Source: Nomia melanderi | Taxonomy: Eukaryota; Arthropoda; Insecta; Hymenoptera; Halictidae | DNA: 64,000 bases | NCBI RefSeq assembly: GCF_051020985.1 | Contig: NC_134999.1 | Span: 2,170,001-2,234,000, forward strand | Reading direction: 5' to 3' | Part shown: piece by piece, positions 58,000 to 64,000 of the stretch | Layout of the letters: each line of letters opens with the position of its first letter | Numbering within the stretch: position 1 is the first letter of the stretch | The notes under the pieces: generated by a model | What the model was told of the DNA's origin: nothing | The model's database searches: none | What the model saw: only the letters and a program-made list of their open reading frames with translations | Program-made: the position numbers and the translations under genes

Positions 58000-60120
58000 A
58001 AGTTGTGTCCATAATGTTAAACCAAAAGAAAATAATGGAAGTAGAAGAATTTGAATTGAAATAATTATTCAATAGGGGTTAATTATTTCTCATTACGTGC
58101 GCTTCACCTTGTGACTTTTTTGAAACACAGATCCTGGAGAAAGTCATTCTGTTCCTACTTCTGTAATGAAATCATTAAACAAAACGACAATTTTTTACTC
58201 GTCCACGCGAAAAAACAGAGAAATCACAAATGTTGACTTTTGAAAACCGGCTCATACGGTTTCCGCGTGAACAAACTCAAAGATGATGGATGACAGTTTT
58301 CCATCATTGTTCCGACAGGTCAAGACTGCGCCAGTAAGAGCGGAAGAACTTAATTTTTTTTTCAATGCTAAAGTGTTAATATTAATGATCGTTATAACGT
58401 TGTTAATATTATAATGCCAATACATTCCTAGAAGGTAAAATATCATTTATAAGTTACATTAGACCATTAGCTAAATTTTTATTTAATTAACTGAAGTTTT
58501 CAGAAATGTTTTTTTCTGCAGAGGAAAATTGAAGAATTGTCAACTAATAATCGAGTTCCGTGCAAGAACCTTAAAAATTAATAAGTTTTTAACTTATTTT
58601 GTTACCATTCATTCTGAATGAACTTGTACTTCTGTCAGTTGAAAATGTTCAGATTCAGAAAGATTCGTGAATTCATTCATCGATACCTTGTATACTTTAA
58701 TTAATGTCGATGAGCACTTTAAAACTATGCGAATTGTTAGTTAAATAAAGATTACGCGAAGAATTCAAAAATATATAAATTACGAGAAACTTCATTCACG
58801 TTTTTATTATTATCCTTAATATTGTTTCCAGCATTCTGAAATAAATACTGAAATTTCAATCTGTAATTAATATTGGCCGTAGTACATTACAATTAGTAAG
58901 TTACTACTGTTCATCGCAGTACAGTGAAGAGATCAAGTCAAGGTTACTTTCTGAAAATAGATAACAGTGTAATTATAATGTTGATTCGATCACAATGGTG
59001 CTCGATTAGTGAAGCATGGAAAAAGAAAATTTCCAATGATCAACCGCCATCTCCATCCGGAGTCTTTAATCTATCGAGATAACAATCAAAGTTCTATTAC
59101 CACTAGGGAAGATTATCATTCGCGGCTCAATTCGCACGAAAGATAATTCGATCGTCAGATAGGAATACTCGCAGAAAGATTGGCATTCCAGAGGAGATCA
59201 GCCAACAGCAGATGGAAGGAAAGTGATTAGTTTGTGATTGAAAAAGGTGAAAAATGAAACGAAATGAAAGGGGAATAAAAAGATATAAACTGATAGGTTT
59301 AGAGGTGGTATAACGGTAATGCTAACTTTTCTGTTTCCATGTATGTGTGTAGTATACACATGAATATTCTGAACTTTTTAAAGATGGTGCACTTGTTTCA
59401 TAGAATAGGACATCAATTGTTTTACGCAAGAAGTATAGTATTATTATTAAGATACAGATTTTACTCACGATACGAAAAAATGTACAAAATATACAAAGTA
59501 TAGTAATATTGTTAATATTTTTCAAGAAAAACTTGTTTCCATCGTAATTACATTTTCCTAAATACACTTTAACAAATTTTAATTTACTTAAAGATTCACA
59601 GTTTAATTGTAAATATTAAATTTAGTATGTAAATGCAAATATAAATAGCATGAATATATCTAATTACATCTATTAAAATAGCAAGTAAGTAAAAGATTAT
59701 ATGCGATTACAAAAAATGTCATTACATAAATCTATTTATAAATAAATAGAGAAGAAACGCAAAAATAAACTATAATATATATACTATATACCTACCCTCT
59801 CTGCAAAGACTCAATGGAGAATGTGGATACATTTTCTCACATTGATGAAGTTATTTATTTGTAATTTGTAATTTCCCAATCGAATGAAATTAATCGAGCT
59901 ATGATTTACATGTGCTCGGAATAACTTTTTTGGCAAAATGAATAGAAAATAACATTACATTAGTAAGCATTACACCTAATTCGGAATATATGATATATAT
60001 GTACATATAAATGTTCGCGGAGTGATAAAACGGTAAAAAATTCAGATGATTAAATAAGGAAATGAAAAATATGAAGAATACGTTATTTATCATTGTATAA
60101 AGGCTGTATGTCCAACATTA
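58000..60120. other. AT-rich stretch without genes
   Basis: A slightly GC-richer patch at 59035-59220 has no open frame worth reporting. ORFs at 58252, 59322 and 59899 are low-complexity. Confidence 0.5.
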
Positions 60121-60129
60121 ATAAACCGT

Positions 60130-60640
60130 TCTTTCCTAATCCTTCAAGGAAGATGCCGGAGATCTGAGAGCAGCGACAGAGGGCCGCAGGGTTTTCGATT
60201 TAATCTTTCAAGGAGAAAAAAGAATTGCACAGCCTCGGCCAAACGCATTTGCCTCTGATAAATCCAATCAGATCGGCTGTCGACACAGGGAACCTTGGCT
60301 TCTTCTTCCTCTTCTTCTTCTTTTTCTCGGGACTTCAAGATATTCCCTTCGGTTCGTCTTTCTCGTGTTCCCATCGCGAGTTACTTCTTGCTCTCTCTAC
60401 TCCCGATGTAAACTAGTTTGGTAAGGAGGGTAAAAAGAATGAGTGCATCCTCGAGTGATCACATAATCGTGCGTTCACCCTGAGACCGGGCCTACGCGAT
60501 TTTCTCTTTCATCCTTTCGAACGCACTTTGCAACTGACTTGTGCTTCGTTCTCATTTCCTTCTTCGCCTCCTTTCGCATTTTTCGCTGACACTGCTCTTT
60601 CCCCCATTACACGTGACATTTCACGTAGGAAGATAGTGAA
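60130..60640. promoter_or_regulatory. GC-richer block with pyrimidine tract
   Basis: Contains a TTC/CTT-rich run at about 60298-60328 and open frames on both strands that reflect it (poly-Glu on one, poly-Phe on the other). A plus-strand TTG|GTAAGG site lies at about 60420. No gene could be assigned. Confidence 0.2.
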
Positions 60641-60649
60641 TAAGGTTTC

Positions 60650-62485
60650 CTTTAAGAAATAATTTATATTGCAATAAGTATTTGGAATAAATCTTTAGCA
60701 AGTAATTTGATATAAATATAAATATAAATAATAAATCATATACTACATATTGATAAACATTAAATTTTTATACTTTTCTACTGCGTTCATACCGTTGTAT
60801 GTCTTATATTTTTATCTATCCTTATATATTTTTACCTATATTTAAATATTATCTATCGATAACATTTAAAGAACGTTTTACTAATTCATTTTTTAATTCA
60901 ATACTTACAGGTTTCTCGTTACAATTTTCAGCATAAATGATTTACTATCTTCTTATTAATATTTCTGATTTGAATTGTTTCAATAGATCTATGTTTTCAT
61001 TATACGGTAAAGAAATTAGCTTTTCCAATATCTTATTATATAAGTATATCGATCGCACTTATGTACAGAACAAAAAACGTTCAGTTCGGAAGTTCCACGA
61101 ATATTCTATTCCTGGGAATTATCTGTTAGAAATACGATTATAAGATACATGTATTTAGTACACGTGGAAGAAATAAGAAAAAACTTTCTTCAGTTAACAA
61201 TGCAAAATGAATTAAATTTCTGAAGCGTATGATATTAGGCATATGAAATTGTCATGGTTCAATAAGTTGTCACATTGTTGAGATTCAGTATAATACTTCT
61301 CCTTCTTCATCTAACGTTGAAATTGTAGTATGTTTTCTTCATTATGTTCATGCATATCCTTTAATAAGCAGACAGCATATAAATAATAACTTTCAGACCT
61401 TAATAATGTTCTTTCGAAACGTTTAGTGTGATAAAATGTATATTAATTTTACATCTCAAGAATGTGTATGCTATTTATATTTTTTATAGTATAAGGTGAA
61501 CATCTCCATTCGCGCCTACGTTCTTACTGAACAGTTGTTCCATTCACCTTATTTAAACCGGAAATGTATTAGTTGTTTCTTCAATTCTCATTCTAACATA
61601 AATTAGTCTTATCCTTTATAACACTTTTTCTTGTGAATTTTTAAAAGATTTGAAAATTGTTTTAAGTTATTTAAAGCAAATCATTTAAAATATTTCTCTG
61701 ATTTAAATTTTTTAGTTCCCTTTCACTTACATAAGTTTTACTTACATAAAGTTACTTTTGAAACATTCTGCCAGTTACTTATTTTACGTAGTTATCAATT
61801 TCCTGTTTCAGAGTATATAAGCATATACCGCAATTTATTTTCCCGTAAATAAATCAGATATCTTTCTTACCATAGCATCTCATACTTGCCGAAGTCTTCA
61901 TACCTTATTCATACATTCGATATTAGATTTTCTTTAATTAATTTATCGATAAAGAACATTTTTCTATATTTCATTTCCTAATACAATAATTCCCTTGCCT
62001 ACATACAATAATGTTAAAAGCCTTCTTATACTTTCCAATATTCCGTTTTCAATAACCTGGATCTCTGCAAGAATTATAAAGAACTTCTCTACTTTTTATT
62101 GAAACAGCTATATTCGAGATTAAATCATTTATATTTCTTTCTCGTCTAATATTTCTCTGATCTTCGCTTCATTTAATTGTTCCTCGCTTCTGATTTTGGA
62201 AAGTGTTCGCAGCAAATCATTCGAGCATCTACACTATTGAAATATCATTAAAACAGATTTGAAAACATCACCCGATTGTGCTATCGTTTCGTCTTTTCCA
62301 TTTAAGTACTTTCCACTTTCTTCAGATGCAAGATTTATATTGAATTTAATACATTTGAAGAATTCTTAGCATACCGTCGAAAACTGAAAGATAGCACACT
62401 TGCACGGAAATGTGTAAGTATATAGTTCAGTTCATTACCGATAAATCTCGGTACTTTCTTCACGAGATATTAGGAGTGTCGGTAT
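60650..62485. other. AT-rich stretch without genes
   Basis: TATAAATATAAATATAAATA-type simple repeat near 60710-60735. No supported exon; the plus ORF at 60937-61143 is incidental. Confidence 0.5.
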
Positions 62486-62491
62486 TAAGTA

Positions 62492-62530
62492 CAGTCGACG
62501 ACAAAAGTAAGTGGACAGATGGTGCAAGTG
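62492..62530 (+). mobile_element. Solitary Tc1-like terminal repeat
   Basis: TACAGTCGACGACAAAAGTA then AGTGGACAG matches the ends of the 52556-53978 element (CAGTCGTGGAGAAAATTAAG; AAGTGGAC). The TA flank is present. No opposite end was found before the window ends, so it is a truncated copy or extends unrecognised. Confidence 0.55.
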
Positions 62531-62604
62531 GTTCTGAATGGAGTTTAATAGACACTGCCAATACTCCTATATATTCAAGATTTATTTATCATGTATCTTT
62601 ATGA

Positions 62605-64000
62605 TGCATAAATTATTTGTTCAATAATAAATAATATAATAGTAGACAAACAAATAAGTAATATTTATATTTGAGTAGAAGTAAATAGAACTTAATAAAT
62701 AATTCAACTATTAGTTTTATAAGGACACAGGTAAATAAACAGACTAACAGGTTAACAAGTTGTTTGGATTAGAGAGGTACTTTTGCAGAACTATAATTTT
62801 ACCTGCAGTGATTGTAAGAAAATTTACCGGTTAAAAATGAGCCATTGTAATAGTGAAATAAAAGGATAAACGTGAGAAATTTCATTTTAAGTTTACAGTT
62901 CTATTAGTTTAAATTTCCCTGAAAAATTAAATTACTGTTTGATAGTTACAAAATATGTTGTAAAAGGAAATGTAATTAATTTTTATTAAACGATAACACA
63001 CAGAAAACGAGTAGGGTATAACGGTATAGAAAATGATTGACGAATTGTATACGAATTATTAAAATCCAATAATCACATTGTAAACAATTGTATAATCTGT
63101 AAAATAAAATGAGTCGATAAGAATTATAAGATAAAGATTACACAAAGTTAGAAAGAAACTAGTTAGGAAATAACAAATTAGAGTAATCTTTAAATTAGAG
63201 AGTAACTTTTGTAGAAGCAAATTTGACTTGCAACTATCAAAAAGAGAGAGCAATAATTGGATAAAACTTACTGAAGTATTCATACAGTATGTAATTTAAA
63301 TTTCAACACCTGTACATGAAATTATAATGCTAGGTAAATATATCGATATATTAAACGAAAGAGAACAAAAAATGTTACAAATGAATCTCGACAAATAATT
63401 TGTCTGATGACAAGAGTCTAATTCAAAATACACTGCTATGAAAAGTAAGATATTTTTCATGATTCATAGATATAACTTTTTATCATTAAATTATTTGAGT
63501 GACCAGCAAAGAGTTTGCATTTGAATCCAAAGAATTTATGGAGTTTGTTTAATGCTGAAACAAGTATTTACTATTCTATACACTATATACCGTATCAAGT
63601 TTTTTTAATACTTCACATTTAACATTAAAAAATATTCTGTTGTAAAGATTACATCGAAACATTAATGAGTAATATACCATACTATCTAAAGATAGTAGTG
63701 CTTACAAAACGCATAACGCTGATATCAATTATTAATTATATATAATAATGTTTACATACTTTAAATATTCTCTAACGTGTTTATTTACTTTTCCTTCCCT
63801 TCGATTAATTTTCCTACATATATTAACGAACAAATTTTAAATCTATAATATTGTTTTAAATAAGTAAAAATTAGTATAAACGTTAATATTAGTCCAATAA
63901 AGCTTCACACACGTATAGAATTATTGTTTTCATTATGACTCGCTAGATGTAGAAGTAGAAAATTACAAATTATATTATCGATTGTGTTATACATTATTAA
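62605..64000. other. AT-rich stretch without genes
   Basis: Only low-complexity ORFs. No inverted ends, tandem arrays or splice-bounded frames worth reporting. Confidence 0.5.

Noticed and set aside
1..64000. Search for CRISPR arrays, bacterial operons, integrated phage and complete viral insertions
   Set aside because: No direct-repeat and spacer arrays, no ribosome-binding-site-led ORFs and no recognisable viral protein motifs; the sequence is eukaryotic non-coding DNA.
1..64000. Conserved insect microRNAs
   Set aside because: A visual search for well-known mature sequences such as let-7, bantam, miR-1, miR-9, miR-10, miR-124 and miR-184 found none; novel hairpins cannot be judged by eye.

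Overview
The window reads as nuclear DNA of an insect. It is strongly AT-rich with scattered GC- and CpG-rich islands. It has no operons or bacterial-style long genes, it carries many small TTAA- and TA-flanked DNA transposon derivatives, and plausible coding sequence appears only as short exons bounded by GT-AG splice sites. A bee, wasp or ant would fit the AT-rich background with CpG-rich islands, but that placement is inference from texture, not from a recognised gene.

No gene here could be matched to a named family, so no gene symbols are given. The best coding evidence, read from splice sites, reading frame and phase, is: a compact three-exon minus-strand gene at 6093-7269 (start codon, hydrophobic N-terminus, stop and polyA signal all present); four phase-compatible minus-strand exons at 13900-15653; a long minus-strand terminal exon at 30363-30693; and plus-strand terminal exons at 50687-50872 and 56051-56176. 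Weaker candidates are given with low confidence. Open frames of about 20 codons after an AG are expected by chance in this DNA.

The best-supported content is repetitive. Seven small families of non-autonomous elements about 200-290 bp long begin with variants of TTAACMC and end in TTAA or a decayed form of it, the signature expected of piggyBac-like MITEs. Families called here A, B, C, D and G have several copies in the window. Tc1/mariner relatives include a decayed element with transposase remnants (52556-53978) that was later hit by a family A MITE, plus two MITEs with TA flanks and a solitary end. Tandem repeats include a 53-bp minisatellite (47785-48135), a 172-bp triplet (37449-37960), diverged repeats of about 220, 136 and 138 bp, and 7- and 8-bp microsatellites.

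Layout: 0-8 kb holds short candidate exons, two MITEs, a possible LINE tail and the three-exon gene; 8-13 kb is mostly empty AT-rich DNA; 13-16 kb has a GC island with an insect-type initiator and the four-exon candidate; 16-28 kb alternates empty DNA, GC islands and MITEs; 28-43 kb is the densest MITE area; 43-49 kb has two GC islands and several tandem repeats; 49-57 kb holds the two plus-strand terminal exons and the Tc1 element; 57-64 kb is nearly featureless. The picture is introns and intergenic DNA around a few sparsely spaced genes.
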